40,513 nt of DNA from Dehalobacter sp. Its GTDB lineage: Bacteria; Bacillota; Desulfitobacteriia; Desulfitobacteriales; Syntrophobotulaceae. The translations under genes and the position numbers were made by a program. The stretch is taken from NCBI GenBank assembly GCA_023667845.1, contig JAMPIU010000056.1, positions 1 through 40,513 on the forward strand, in the 5' to 3' direction. Positions 32,043 through 40,513 of this stretch are shown here, one piece after another (the stretch's first letter is position 1; each line of letters begins with the position of its first letter). A model generated the notes under the pieces. That model had not been told where the DNA came from. It searched no databases and saw nothing but the letters and a program-made list of their open reading frames with translations.

Positions 32043-34796
32043 ATGATTACATTGATGACGCAGACAGATATAATGGTCTTAAGCGGAACATTGCTGCTGG
32101 TGCTGTTCATAGCACTCATATTCTACATAAAATACGATATGGTGCGTCTGGGCGGACTCGCGAAGGGCCTTAAACAGATAAGTAATGCGGATAAGAAGCT
32201 GCCGTCTGATCAAAAGGGCAGAATGGACACGCTGCTGGATATGGCCTCTAAAACTGGAAACCCGGTTTTAGAAACGCTTTGGAAAGAGTATCACCGGGAA
32301 TATGCAGATAGGCTCAAAGGTGAGATCTGTCCGGACATTCCGTATTACTTTAATGAAAACAATATGATCAATATCCCGTGCGGGCGGCAGATGATGGAGC
32401 GCGCAAGTTTGGCTCTTTTTATTCTGGGTATTGCCGGGTCGATGGTATATCCCTCTTTGTATTTTCTGGGTTTTGACGGGACGGTGACACCCGAAGGCAT
32501 CATCAGGAACCTTGGTATCCTGCTTTTGGAGCTGGCAGTGGTCTCCGTAATTGTCTTTCTGTTTAAAGTGGCCGATACGGCCAGACTGGAGAGAACCAGG
32601 AAAGGGCTATGGGAATATCAATACAGGCTTTCCGGATGGCTGAATCCGATTTCCGAACACACGGAGATCAGTCTCTTAGTCGAGAGCCAGCGTCAGAACA
32701 CCCTGGCTTTTCAGGACGCGGTGCAGCGGCTGGAAAACAGATTGGATTCCTTTGAGACAGAGACGATGGCGCCGATGCTTGGAGATAAGTTCAGGGAAGC
32801 CATCGAACAGAATATTACGCCGGTATTAAAGCAGACTTCAGGCGTGCTGACCGATCTTTCAGATGCGCTGATCACCAGGCAGGAAAATGGGATGAAAGAA
32901 CTGGCTCAGACCTTTACCGAAAAAGTCACTGCGGTTACGGCCGACAGGCTGAATACGTTTACGGAAAAGACCACAGTGATTGCCGGGGCTCTGGAAACCG
33001 TTGTATCAGGTATGAGCAGGATCCAGGAAGCGACCGAACAAAACGCAAAATCCCAGGAAAAACTTTGTGTACAGTCTCTTGATGCACTGAATGAAGCCGG
33101 TAAAGTCCAGACACAGGTCTCGGAGGCATTGCGGGCCTCTCTGGACAGCGTCAGGGCGGCAGAAGCAGTTGCTGCAGAGATGAGAGCGTATGCAGTTCAA
33201 GGCATGGATAAAGCCGATGCCATGGCGCTGCAGTCGCTGCAGTTGCTCGAAGAGAACGTGGAGCAAGTGAAATCGGTCCAGAATGGGATTGCAGAGCTGG
33301 CGGGCACACTGCAGGGGCATATGGATCAATCCATCGCCAGGATTTCCGAAACACTGATCGGCGCAGTCGAAAAATACGCGGAAATTTTTGCAGGAATCGA
33401 GGCATCAAGAAAACTGCACGGGGAACAGACGGATCAAAGAATTGGGCAGATGGTGGAGGGCCTAGATCTACGTCTTTCGGATTTCAGCGACCGGATCTTG
33501 AAGTCCAGTGCGCTGGCGACAGATAAGCTGACCTCTTCGGTAACTGAGATCTCTGAGTCCAGCAGTCTGCTGCTGGAACAAATCAATGAAAAGGCTTCCC
33601 AGATGTATGCGGAGATTACCGGCAAGCTGGATAATTCCAATATGCAGATCTCCGGATACCTGGCTCGGGCTGTTGCGGAATATGCGGAGGTCAGCAACAG
33701 AATGGAAGCGTCCCGTGAAAAATACAGTGAAGAACTGGATAACAGGCTTAGTCAATTAATCGAGGCAACCGATGAAAGGTTGGCGGGCTATACGGAGAAT
33801 ATCATGGGATCCCATACGCTGACAGCTCAAAAATTGACGGTAGTCGCGGAGGGTCTCTCGCTATCAAGCAGCAATTTATTGGAACAGATCAACGAACGCG
33901 CTTCCCAGCTGTTCAGTGATGTGGCAACCAAGCTGGAAAGCTCCAATCTGCAAATCTCCGGAGATCTTGTCAGGGCGGTTGAAGGATACACAGAAGTCAG
34001 CACCAAAATGGAAGAGTCCCGCGAAAAATATGGTTATGAGCTGGATGAAAGGCTCAGTCGGCTGATGGCGATAACCGATGAACGTTTGTCGGATTACAGT
34101 AACAGAATCATGGCCTCCAACCTGCAGACAACGGAAAAACTAGCTGATATGGCCGCGGAGGTATCGCTCGAAGGCAAAAATATGCTGGAAAAGGTAGGCC
34201 GTCAGGCTTCTGATCTTTATGGCGATTTGCTTAGCAGGATGGATAAGTCCATTGATTCCATGGGCGAAAATCTGGCAGTAAGTATGCGGGCTGCCATGGG
34301 TGAAAGCATAGAGATTGTGGAGAAGCTGGCAGTCAGGACTGCAGAAATGAAAGATCTGTATGACGACTACTTCACCCGGATCGCGGAGCAGTCTTCAAAG
34401 ACCTTGGACGAGCTCGATTTCAGCATACAGAAGACAATGGCATCCTTCTCGTCAGAAACGGCCGAGATCATCAGCAAAATTGCGAACAACTCTTCCGGAG
34501 CACTGGAATTCTTTGATAAAGGGATTAAGGAACTGGTTGAAAATATGGACGAGAATTCCCGCAGTATCGGTCTCTACACCAAAGAAATTAATATTGACGT
34601 GGCCGATCTGTCTGCAAATCTCAGGTTGTCCGTACAGGAATTTAATGAGCGGATTCAGGACGGGATCAATGGAACCTTTGCAGATTTTGACAAGGGTCTC
34701 GGGGAAGTAACCCTGAGACTGGCCACCATCCTTGAAAGTATCAGAGATTCTGCAGAAGCGCTGCAGAGCGCTTTAAAAACAGGAACGAAGCAGTAA
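32043..34796 (+). CDS. Large membrane-anchored coiled-coil protein, function unknown
   Basis: 917 residues; no family recognised with certainty. Hydrophobic segments lie at about 9-30, 119-143 and 152-177, with a cytoplasmic-looking stretch of about 90 residues between the first two. After residue 190 the protein is almost entirely helical and acidic, with three tandem 102-residue units (464-769). The arrangement (one helix, loop, helix pair, then a very long helical tail) recalls MotA/TolQ/ExbB-like proteins such as ZorA of Zorya defence systems, but no MotB/OmpA-type partner is present. Alternatives: a chemoreceptor-like scaffold or a pilus-localisation protein. ATG 32043 follows CAGGGGGA, and a good promoter is at 31978. 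The next gene follows after 13 bases. Confidence 0.7.
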   Translation: MITLMTQTDIMVLSGTLLLVLFIALIFYIKYDMVRLGGLAKGLKQISNADKKLPSDQKGRMDTLLDMASKTGNPVLETLWKEYHREYADRLKGEICPDIPYYFNENNMINIPCGRQMMERASLALFILGIAGSMVYPSLYFLGFDGTVTPEGIIRNLGILLLELAVVSVIVFLFKVADTARLERTRKGLWEYQYRLSGWLNPISEHTEISLLVESQRQNTLAFQDAVQRLENRLDSFETETMAPMLGDKFREAIEQNITPVLKQTSGVLTDLSDALITRQENGMKELAQTFTEKVTAVTADRLNTFTEKTTVIAGALETVVSGMSRIQEATEQNAKSQEKLCVQSLDALNEAGKVQTQVSEALRASLDSVRAAEAVAAEMRAYAVQGMDKADAMALQSLQLLEENVEQVKSVQNGIAELAGTLQGHMDQSIARISETLIGAVEKYAEIFAGIEASRKLHGEQTDQRIGQMVEGLDLRLSDFSDRILKSSALATDKLTSSVTEISESSSLLLEQINEKASQMYAEITGKLDNSNMQISGYLARAVAEYAEVSNRMEASREKYSEELDNRLSQLIEATDERLAGYTENIMGSHTLTAQKLTVVAEGLSLSSSNLLEQINERASQLFSDVATKLESSNLQISGDLVRAVEGYTEVSTKMEESREKYGYELDERLSRLMAITDERLSDYSNRIMASNLQTTEKLADMAAEVSLEGKNMLEKVGRQASDLYGDLLSRMDKSIDSMGENLAVSMRAAMGESIEIVEKLAVRTAEMKDLYDDYFTRIAEQSSKTLDELDFSIQKTMASFSSETAEIISKIANNSSGALEFFDKGIKELVENMDENSRSIGLYTKEINIDVADLSANLRLSVQEFNERIQDGINGTFADFDKGLGEVTLRLATILESIRDSAEALQSALKTGTKQ
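33432..34349 (+). repeat. Three tandem 306-bp units within the coiled-coil gene
   Basis: Units at 33432-33737, 33738-34043 and 34044-34349, each exactly 102 codons. Each begins like D(N/E)RLSQL and units 1 and 2 share LLEQINE(K/R)ASQ, ISG(Y/D)L and EVS(N/T)(R/K)ME(A/E)SREKY; unit 3 has drifted in its second half. A partial earlier copy of the unit end precedes 33432. Confidence 0.9.
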
Positions 34797-34809
34797 ACAG
34801 GAGTAAAGT

Positions 34810-36021
34810 ATGCAGAGATTTACCCCGGAGCGATTAAACAGCACAATGGATGTTCTGCGTGAGACCGTTTTACTGCCTCACGAGTTTGCGGAGCGGGTCA
34901 GCCGGAATCCAGAGCCTGGAACATTTAAAGACGATTTCAGCAGATTCCAGGGCTCTCTGGAGAGCTATGCTTTTTCCCTGGGCAAAAGGGAACTTGAGGA
35001 TTGCCTTGTCGCTTTGATACAGGATCATAGGCCGGAAATGAAGTCCGTGATCCTCCAGATTCTTAAACTGCGGATGAGTCCAAGGCTGATCAGCTTGATC
35101 CGGGCGCTCACTCAGTATTTTTATGAGCTTCCGGAAATGAGAAAGGCTTCAAGGCTTGCAGCAAATTCTAGGGATTGCAGTGACGAGCTCCTGCATGAGT
35201 TGTTTGATCAGGAAAAGGATATTATTGAAGCTGCGGTCAATCTGATTCATCAAAATGAGGAAATGGTTTCTCCGATGATCACGAGATACAGGTTGATTAC
35301 AGGGAGCCCTTTTTGCAAAGCTGTAATCCGCAGATTTTTTCAGGATGGAAATGAGGAAAGCTTCCTCTTAAATGAGGATTATTTTTTAGAAATGATTGAT
35401 GCGGATTCTGAACGGGATTTAGTGCCTGTGGTCATTAATTATCTTGATCAGACCTGGACGCAGGCTCCTTCCAGGTCTATCAACCGGAAACTGCTCCAAA
35501 GATTTGGCCTGCCTGAGGATGAGAAGTCCATAATCTGGGAGAACACCGATGCTGATTTGATTGCGAAATACCGCCAATGGGTTTTCCTGGACATGATGGA
35601 GGATTTTTTTGGTCCGGATAACCGAAAATATCTGATTTTCAGCAGGTATTACCAGGAGTTGAAGCATATCGGGCTCTACCATGACGATCAGATCATGGTC
35701 CTTGATTTTGGACAATTCGGCATCTTAGATCTGAAAGAGATGGCCGAATATTCCTGGCTGATGGAAAAATCAACACTGGAAATGGAGCTGGAAACCCTGC
35801 AGAAAGGGGAAGAACTTCGCTTGATTCACAGGAAGACAGATATCGAGGCCAGAGATGTTATCATTGAAGAAAAAAGCTCAGATATTCTGGTTTTAAATCT
35901 TACCGGAGTAGGTAAGCTATATGTTGCGGAGCTAATGGGGGAACTGCTCCGCAGGGGCGAAGAGATCTGGCCGGTCAAGTTCAAGCATGCGATATCCCGC
36001 TTTCGGGAAAAGATCTATTAA
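34810..36021 (+). CDS. Hypothetical 403-residue partner protein, possibly EH-signature-like
   Basis: Not recognised with certainty. Soluble, mostly helical, acidic, no signal peptide. The first 240 residues look like helical repeats (HEAT-like in feel). A central segment with E/D-FFGPDNRKYLIFSRYYQ, then IMVLDFGQFGILDL and EYSWLMEK, loosely recalls the EH-signature domain of ZorC (aromatic-rich helix, then a short beta segment), by memory only. The C-terminus (DILVLNLTGVGKLYVAELMGEL) is a small alpha/beta unit. It follows the coiled-coil gene by 13 bases and is ended by a strong terminator, so the two form a two-gene unit. ATG 34810 is preceded by a weak AGGAGTAAAG site. Confidence 0.65.
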   Translation: MQRFTPERLNSTMDVLRETVLLPHEFAERVSRNPEPGTFKDDFSRFQGSLESYAFSLGKRELEDCLVALIQDHRPEMKSVILQILKLRMSPRLISLIRALTQYFYELPEMRKASRLAANSRDCSDELLHELFDQEKDIIEAAVNLIHQNEEMVSPMITRYRLITGSPFCKAVIRRFFQDGNEESFLLNEDYFLEMIDADSERDLVPVVINYLDQTWTQAPSRSINRKLLQRFGLPEDEKSIIWENTDADLIAKYRQWVFLDMMEDFFGPDNRKYLIFSRYYQELKHIGLYHDDQIMVLDFGQFGILDLKEMAEYSWLMEKSTLEMELETLQKGEELRLIHRKTDIEARDVIIEEKSSDILVLNLTGVGKLYVAELMGELLRRGEEIWPVKFKHAISRFREKIY

Positions 36022-36063
36022 TAGGTGATCTACCCATAGATGATATACTTAATTGTGAAAGAA

Positions 36064-36112
36064 ACGCCCTGCCCGGAATATTTCTTATACTCCGAACAGG
36101 GCGCTTTATTTT
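36064..36112 (+). terminator. Terminator after the two-gene unit
   Basis: ACGCCCTG pairs with CAGGGCG(C), with CCGGA/TCCG as an inner step, loop of about 15 bases, then TTTATTTTATT. A strong stem, 43 bases after the stop codon of the 403-residue gene. Confidence 0.85.
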
Positions 36113-36140
36113 ATTGCTTTATAAACAAAATACTAAAGGT

Positions 36141-36231
36141 ATGGTGCTATTCGAGGCCAAGTGAAGCACGATGCGAAACGCGACTGTTTGCGCCATGGAT
36201 GGCGCAACAGTCGAAGCGCGGATAGCACCAT
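36141..36231. repeat. Structured palindromic repeat, copy 2
   Basis: Outer arms ATGGTGCTAT (36141-36150) and ATAGCACCAT (36222-36231) pair perfectly. The core CAAGTGAAGCACGATGCG and the loop ATGGAT match copy 1 at 8693-8796. Inner stem GACT/AGTC and TTGCGCC/GGCGCAA differ from copy 1 by paired changes that keep the stem. It lies between the terminator and the convergent end of pilT. Confidence 0.8.
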
Positions 36232-36252
36232 GTCGTAAGCCCCTATTTTAAC

Positions 36253-37329
36253 TTAGAAAATAAACGGCTGATCAAGATACTTCGAGAACAATTCAGGATT
36301 CACACATCTCGATTTTGCTTCCTCTAGGGTTACCATCTTCCGTTTGACCAGATTCGCCAGGGAATAATCCATCGGGGCCATACCGACTTTGATGCCAGTC
36401 TGAATAACTGTGTCAATCTGGTGGGTCTTGCCTTCGCGGATCATATTCCGGACAGCGTCATTGACGATGAGAGCTTCCATCGCTGCAACACGTCCGGTGC
36501 CATCAATAGTAGGCAGCAGCTGCTGGCAGATAATGCCCTGAAGAACAGATGCCAGCTGAACTTTAATCTGCTGCAGCTGATTCGGCGGAAAGACATCGAT
36601 GATCCGGTCAATAGTAGTCGCTGCGGATGAAGTATGGAGCGTGGACAAGACCAGGTGGCCTGTTTCTGAAGCCATCAGGGCTGTGTTGATCGTCTCAAGG
36701 TCGCGCATTTCACCGACCAGGATAACATCGGGGTCTTCACGCAGTGCAGACCGTAAAGCATCTGCAAAGGTATGGGTATCGTCGCCAATCTCACGCTGGT
36801 TTATCATGCATTGATTATGGGCATGCAAATATTCGATCGGGTCTTCGATGGTAATGACGTGACTGTTGCGGTGCGTATTCATATGGCGCACCATGGCAGC
36901 AAGGGTAGTGGATTTACCGGAACCGGTCGGACCTGTGACCAGGATCAGACCTCTGGGTTTCATCGAGAGGTCTTTCAGGATATCGGGAAGTCCCAGTTCG
37001 TTTATGCTTGGAATATCAGGAACAATGACCCTGATCGCGGCTGCCATGCTTTTCCGTTGGCTGTAGACGTTAACCCTGAAACGGCTGATACCAGGGATCG
37101 TATAGGAAAAGTCAACTTCTCCCTTTTGCTGCAAACGGTTTTTCACGGGTTCATCCATCAGTTCGTCGACAAGCTCTTTAGTGTCCAACGGAGACAAATA
37201 CTTGGCGTTTGCCATCGGAGTCAAGATACCATTGATTCTGAACATTGGGGGGAGACCGGTTGTGATGTGGAGGTCAGAAGCTTTCAGTTCCAATGACATT
37301 AAAAGTAAGTCCCTGATATTTAGATTCAT
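36253..37329 (-). CDS. pilT: Twitching motility / pilus retraction ATPase PilT
   Basis: Hexameric cytoplasmic ATPase that depolymerises the pilus. Encodes 358 residues. Walker A GPTGSGKST (123-131), Asp box HVITIEDPIEYLH, Walker B DVILVGEMRD (about 195) and the PilT-type His box LVLSTLHTSSA are present. I chose 37329 (GAGGAG upstream) over the in-frame ATG at 37347, which is not supported by a ribosome site. It is 35 bases downstream of pilB on the - strand, so pilB-pilT is an operon transcribed leftwards. Confidence 0.95.
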   Translation of the reverse strand: MNLNIRDLLLMSLELKASDLHITTGLPPMFRINGILTPMANAKYLSPLDTKELVDELMDEPVKNRLQQKGEVDFSYTIPGISRFRVNVYSQRKSMAAAIRVIVPDIPSINELGLPDILKDLSMKPRGLILVTGPTGSGKSTTLAAMVRHMNTHRNSHVITIEDPIEYLHAHNQCMINQREIGDDTHTFADALRSALREDPDVILVGEMRDLETINTALMASETGHLVLSTLHTSSAATTIDRIIDVFPPNQLQQIKVQLASVLQGIICQQLLPTIDGTGRVAAMEALIVNDAVRNMIREGKTHQIDTVIQTGIKVGMAPMDYSLANLVKRKMVTLEEAKSRCVNPELFSKYLDQPFIF

Positions 37330-37364
37330 ACAAACACTCCTCAACATAATTAGATTTGATCGGT

Positions 37365-39044
37365 CTATTCAATACTATAGGTTACTTTTAATAATTCTTC
37401 CGTGGTGGTGGTTCCGTCCAGAACCAGACGGGTACAGGTATCACGCAGAGAAATATAGCCAAAGCGGCCGGCAATATGTCTTATTTGATCAGGAGTTACT
37501 CCCCGGTTAACCATCTCGCGGATATCCTTGTTGATCGGAATGATTTCATGGATGGCAGTTCTGCCGTGATAGCCTGTGTAATTACAGGCAGGACATCCAG
37601 TCCCTTTGTATAGCGGCTGGGGTTCTCGCAGTTTCAGCAGCATCATTTCGGCATGTTCCGGCCGGTATGAAGTTTTGCATTTCGTGCATATTTTACGGAC
37701 AAGTCTCTGTGCCATCAGGCCGACAACCGCGGAAGAGACGAGATAGGATTCAATTCCCATATCGACAAGTCGGAGGATCGAGGAAGCTGCGTCGTTGGTA
37801 TGAATGGTGCTTAAGACCAGATGGCCGGTGATGGCAGAACGGATCGCAATCTGGGCTGTTTCAGAGTCCCGGATCTCTCCGATCATGATAATGTCCGGGT
37901 CCTGACGCAAAATGGACCGCAGTCCCGAAGCAAAAGTCAGGCCAGCTTTGGTATTGACCTGGACCTGGTTGATCCCATCCATCCGGTATTCAACAGGATC
38001 TTCTACGGTGATGATATTGACAGTGGGTTTATTCAACTCCCGCATGACTGCATAAAGTGTCGTGGTTTTTCCGGAACCGGTGGGGCCCGAAACAAGGATG
38101 ATCCCATTCGGACTTTTAATAATCCTGTCAAACAGCTCAAGATTTTCGGTAGTGAAGCCCAGTTCGGATTTGGTATAGGTACTATTTCTCATCCCAAGGA
38201 CACGGATTACAATCTTTTCTCCGTGGACGGTAGGCAGAATGGATAGTCTGAGGTCAACATTGTTGCCGTCAATGCTGACTTCGATCCTGCCGTCCTGGGG
38301 CAGACGCTTCTCGGCAATATCCATTTGTCCCATGATCTTGATTCTGGTGACAATGGCCTGGTGGGCCGCTTTGGATGTTTTCATGGCTTCCTGAAGTTCT
38401 CCGTCTATTCGGTAGCGGATCCGCATTTCATCGTCAGAAGGCTCAATATGTATATCGCTCGCATTGGTCTTGATGGCATGCTGGATCACGGAATTGACTA
38501 GTCTTACGACCGGTGCATTCGTCACCTCATCGCCGAACTGGTCGTCAATTCCGGAAAAATCAACAAGGTCATAGGTTTGTTTCAGTTCTTCAATCGCTTT
38601 TTCGGCGCTTTCCTTGCCATAATAGCGCTCGATCGCATTCATGATATCTGACGCGGTAGCCATGGCTGGCTTGATGTCAAGGAGGGTGGCCCGTTTGACA
38701 TCATCGATCGCATAAAAGTCCAACGGATCGACCATGGCAACGATTAGCACATTGTTTTCCTTCCTGATCGGGATCAAGGAATGCTTTCTGACCATTCCTT
38801 CCGTAATCAGACCGGTCGCCAGAGGATCTATCGGAGTTTCGCCAAGGTCAAAGTATGGAATGTGATATTGAAATTCCAGCACTTTGAGTAGCTGTTTTTC
38901 CGTAATGGATTTCGTTTCAATAAGGATCTCGCCCAGTTTTTTAGAAGTTTTGGACTGCATTTCCAAAGCATCTTCGAGCTGCTTGGTAGTAATCACCTCT
39001 GATTCAACTAAAAGCTGTCCCAGTTTTCGCATCGTTTCCGGCAT
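37365..39044 (-). CDS. pilB: Pilus extension ATPase PilB (GspE family)
   Basis: Cytoplasmic ATPase that powers pilin polymerisation. Encodes 559 residues. The N-terminal MshEN-type domain (LGQLLVESEVITTKQLEDAL; 1-150) can bind cyclic di-GMP in relatives, which I infer only from the family. Then Walker A GPTGSGKTTT (about 320-329), Asp box IITVEDPVEYRM, Walker B DIIMIGEIRD and a zinc site CTKC...CPAC near the C-terminus. The start at 39044 has GGAG 8 bases upstream. It is divergent from the prepilin peptidase gene; the 147-base gap is AT-rich. Confidence 0.95.
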   Translation of the reverse strand: MPETMRKLGQLLVESEVITTKQLEDALEMQSKTSKKLGEILIETKSITEKQLLKVLEFQYHIPYFDLGETPIDPLATGLITEGMVRKHSLIPIRKENNVLIVAMVDPLDFYAIDDVKRATLLDIKPAMATASDIMNAIERYYGKESAEKAIEELKQTYDLVDFSGIDDQFGDEVTNAPVVRLVNSVIQHAIKTNASDIHIEPSDDEMRIRYRIDGELQEAMKTSKAAHQAIVTRIKIMGQMDIAEKRLPQDGRIEVSIDGNNVDLRLSILPTVHGEKIVIRVLGMRNSTYTKSELGFTTENLELFDRIIKSPNGIILVSGPTGSGKTTTLYAVMRELNKPTVNIITVEDPVEYRMDGINQVQVNTKAGLTFASGLRSILRQDPDIIMIGEIRDSETAQIAIRSAITGHLVLSTIHTNDAASSILRLVDMGIESYLVSSAVVGLMAQRLVRKICTKCKTSYRPEHAEMMLLKLREPQPLYKGTGCPACNYTGYHGRTAIHEIIPINKDIREMVNRGVTPDQIRHIAGRFGYISLRDTCTRLVLDGTTTTEELLKVTYSIE

Positions 39045-39191
39045 ATTTTTTCTCCAATTGATTGTTTATGTTTTGTCTATTTTAATTTATTGTATTATAG
39101 TGTAAATCAAAAATAAAGAAAAATTGCTAATATTTACAAATCCTGCGAATTTAGATACCCTAAGGGAAGAAAGATTAAAGGAGTGTTTGAG
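39045..39191. promoter_or_regulatory. Divergent region pilB / prepilin peptidase
   Basis: AT-rich. TGTAAAT (39101-39107) faces ATTTACA (39132-39138), the same hexamer as in the arrays before pilC and pilA, here once in each direction. TATTATAG near 39093 could be a -10 on either strand. No confident promoter call. Confidence 0.4.
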
Positions 39192-39857
39192 ATGGAAACG
39201 TTTTTTATGGAACATGTTTGGCTGGTCTATTTGGGTTTATTTATCGTCGGGATTGCTGCCGGGAGATTTTTGAAAATATTAATTAGAAGAAACATGGATG
39301 AGGAACACAGAAATTTCCCAGCCAAACCGGTCATGGAAATCTTGAATGCGTTCTTATACTGCGCTGTATTCTGGAAATATGGTTTTTCTGTGGAAACACT
39401 GGGTTTTATAATTCTTGGTTCTATCCTTTTGCTGATTGCTTTCATCGATTTTAAGACTATGTTGATCCCCAACTGGACTGTCCTCTTGATTCTGGTTCTT
39501 GGCATTTTATTTGCTTTCTTCAGTCGGGATGTTTCCTGGCTGCAGAGGCTGATTGGCTTCTTTGGAGCTGGATTGGGTTTGCTGCTGATCTATATATTCT
39601 CCAGAGGCGGCATAGGCGGCGGAGATATCAAGCTGATGGCTGCATCGGGTTTTTTCCTGGGCTGGAAGCTAACGCTTTGGGCAATGCTTGTCGGGTCAAT
39701 TATCGGTGGAGTCTTTGGGGTGGTTATCCTGGCCAGCGGCAAAGGACAATTAAAGACTGCGATTCCATATGGACCGTTTTTAGTAATAGGTATCATAGGA
39801 AGCATTCTTTTTGGCAATGAAATGATTTCGTGGTATTGGAGTTTATTAATACGCTAA
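39192..39857 (+). CDS. pilD: Prepilin peptidase (A24 family), short form
   Basis: Polytopic inner-membrane aspartic peptidase that cleaves prepilin leaders after Gly. Encodes 221 residues. The two catalytic Asp are in AFIDFKTMLIPN and GGGDIKLMAASGFFLG (the GxGD motif). The N-terminal methyltransferase-linked part is reduced, and the zinc CxxC pairs usual in PilD are absent; only one Cys (LYCAVFW) is there. It may therefore cleave without N-methylating, or use a divergent site. ATG 39192 was chosen over GTG 39183 because AAAGGAG lies 8 bases upstream. It is the only peptidase in the locus that can process the three prepilins. Confidence 0.88.
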   Translation: METFFMEHVWLVYLGLFIVGIAAGRFLKILIRRNMDEEHRNFPAKPVMEILNAFLYCAVFWKYGFSVETLGFIILGSILLLIAFIDFKTMLIPNWTVLLILVLGILFAFFSRDVSWLQRLIGFFGAGLGLLLIYIFSRGGIGGGDIKLMAASGFFLGWKLTLWAMLVGSIIGGVFGVVILASGKGQLKTAIPYGPFLVIGIIGSILFGNEMISWYWSLLIR

Positions 39858-39968
39858 ATCGTTTTATTATTTTTTAGATTAGATGTATTGTATTTTTGCC
39901 GCAAATAATAAGAAAATGCGTAAAATAACAGGTAATAAATTCTTTTGAAAGAATCATGTGATTTGCTG

Positions 39969-39997
39969 TTGACAGTGTCAAAACAGCGTGCTATTAT
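39969..39997 (+). promoter_or_regulatory. Ribosomal RNA operon promoter
   Basis: TTGACA (39969-39974), 17 bases, TATTAT (39992-39997); a TATAAT overlaps 3 bases later. An ATTCTTT/AAAGAAT palindrome (39939-39954) sits just upstream. The leader of about 135 bases runs to the 16S start. Confidence 0.75.
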
Positions 39998-40136
39998 AAT
40001 AAAGCGTCTCGGGGCGGGAACGCCTGAAAGAAGCGCAAAGGTCATTGAAAACTGAACAACAAGAATGAATTAAAAAGCTAGACTCGTCAATAAATTTTGG
40101 TAAACAAACGAGCTGAATCAAGCTCCGTAAATAGTT

Positions 40137-40513
<377 letters not shown>

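Noticed and set aside
32043..34796. Methyl-accepting chemotaxis protein
   Set aside because: Long coiled coil and membrane segments fit, but the conserved hairpin-tip signalling motif of chemoreceptors was not seen and no HAMP domain is apparent.

Overview
The window looks like chromosomal DNA of a spore-forming, low-to-mid GC Firmicute of the Peptococcaceae/Desulfitobacteriaceae type (Desulfitobacterium, Dehalobacter, Syntrophobotulus group). Three things point there: dipicolinate synthase genes dpaA/dpaB, a gene order close to the Bacillus/Clostridia infB-to-rnjB block, and a 16S rRNA gene with a greatly enlarged 5' variable helix, which is known from Desulfitobacterium and Dehalobacter. 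The genus is an inference; no search was possible.

Region 1 (1-12677, + strand) is the translation and RNA block: infB (cut by the window start, with an 11-residue Pro/Gly/Arg repeat), rbfA, nrnA, truB, ribF, rpsO, pnp. It continues with a ylxY-type polysaccharide deacetylase, a dacF-type D,D-carboxypeptidase, an M16 peptidase (mlpA) and dut. Region 2 (12701-14709) holds an opposite-strand OFA-type MFS transporter, a small membrane protein and ymxH. Region 3 (14811-22634) holds dapB, dpaA, dpaB, asd, dapG and dapA, which take aspartate to dihydrodipicolinate and dipicolinate (spore core) or towards diaminopimelate and lysine, followed by an RNase J gene with a long structured leader.

Region 4 (22669-24160) is a 14-gene tRNA operon with its own promoter and terminator, all genes encoding CCA. 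One spacer holds a 140-nt inverted-repeat insert, and the terminator is followed by a structured element whose outer arms copy the 3' end of the last tRNA-Gly. Region 5 (24372-39857) is a type IV pilus locus: pilC, pilM, pilN, pilO, a PilX-like protein, two minor prepilins and an alternative sigma factor on +; pilA on -; a pair of unrecognised genes on + (a giant membrane-anchored coiled-coil protein and a 403-residue partner); pilB-pilT on -; and a prepilin peptidase on +. Region 6 (39969-end) is an rrn promoter and the 5' part of 16S rRNA.

The most interesting signals are: (i) the unrecognised gene pair at 32043-36021, whose layout resembles ZorA-type motor/tail proteins plus an EH-signature-like partner; (ii) two distant copies of a roughly 90-105-nt structured repeat with compensatory base changes (8693-8796, 36141-36231) and a possible third relative beside the tRNA operon; (iii) 11-bp-phased TGTAAA/TTTACA arrays near pilC and pilA; (iv) tandem terminator-like hairpins in the RNase J leader; and (v) a 16S helix with a long direct repeat that could pair in two ways.
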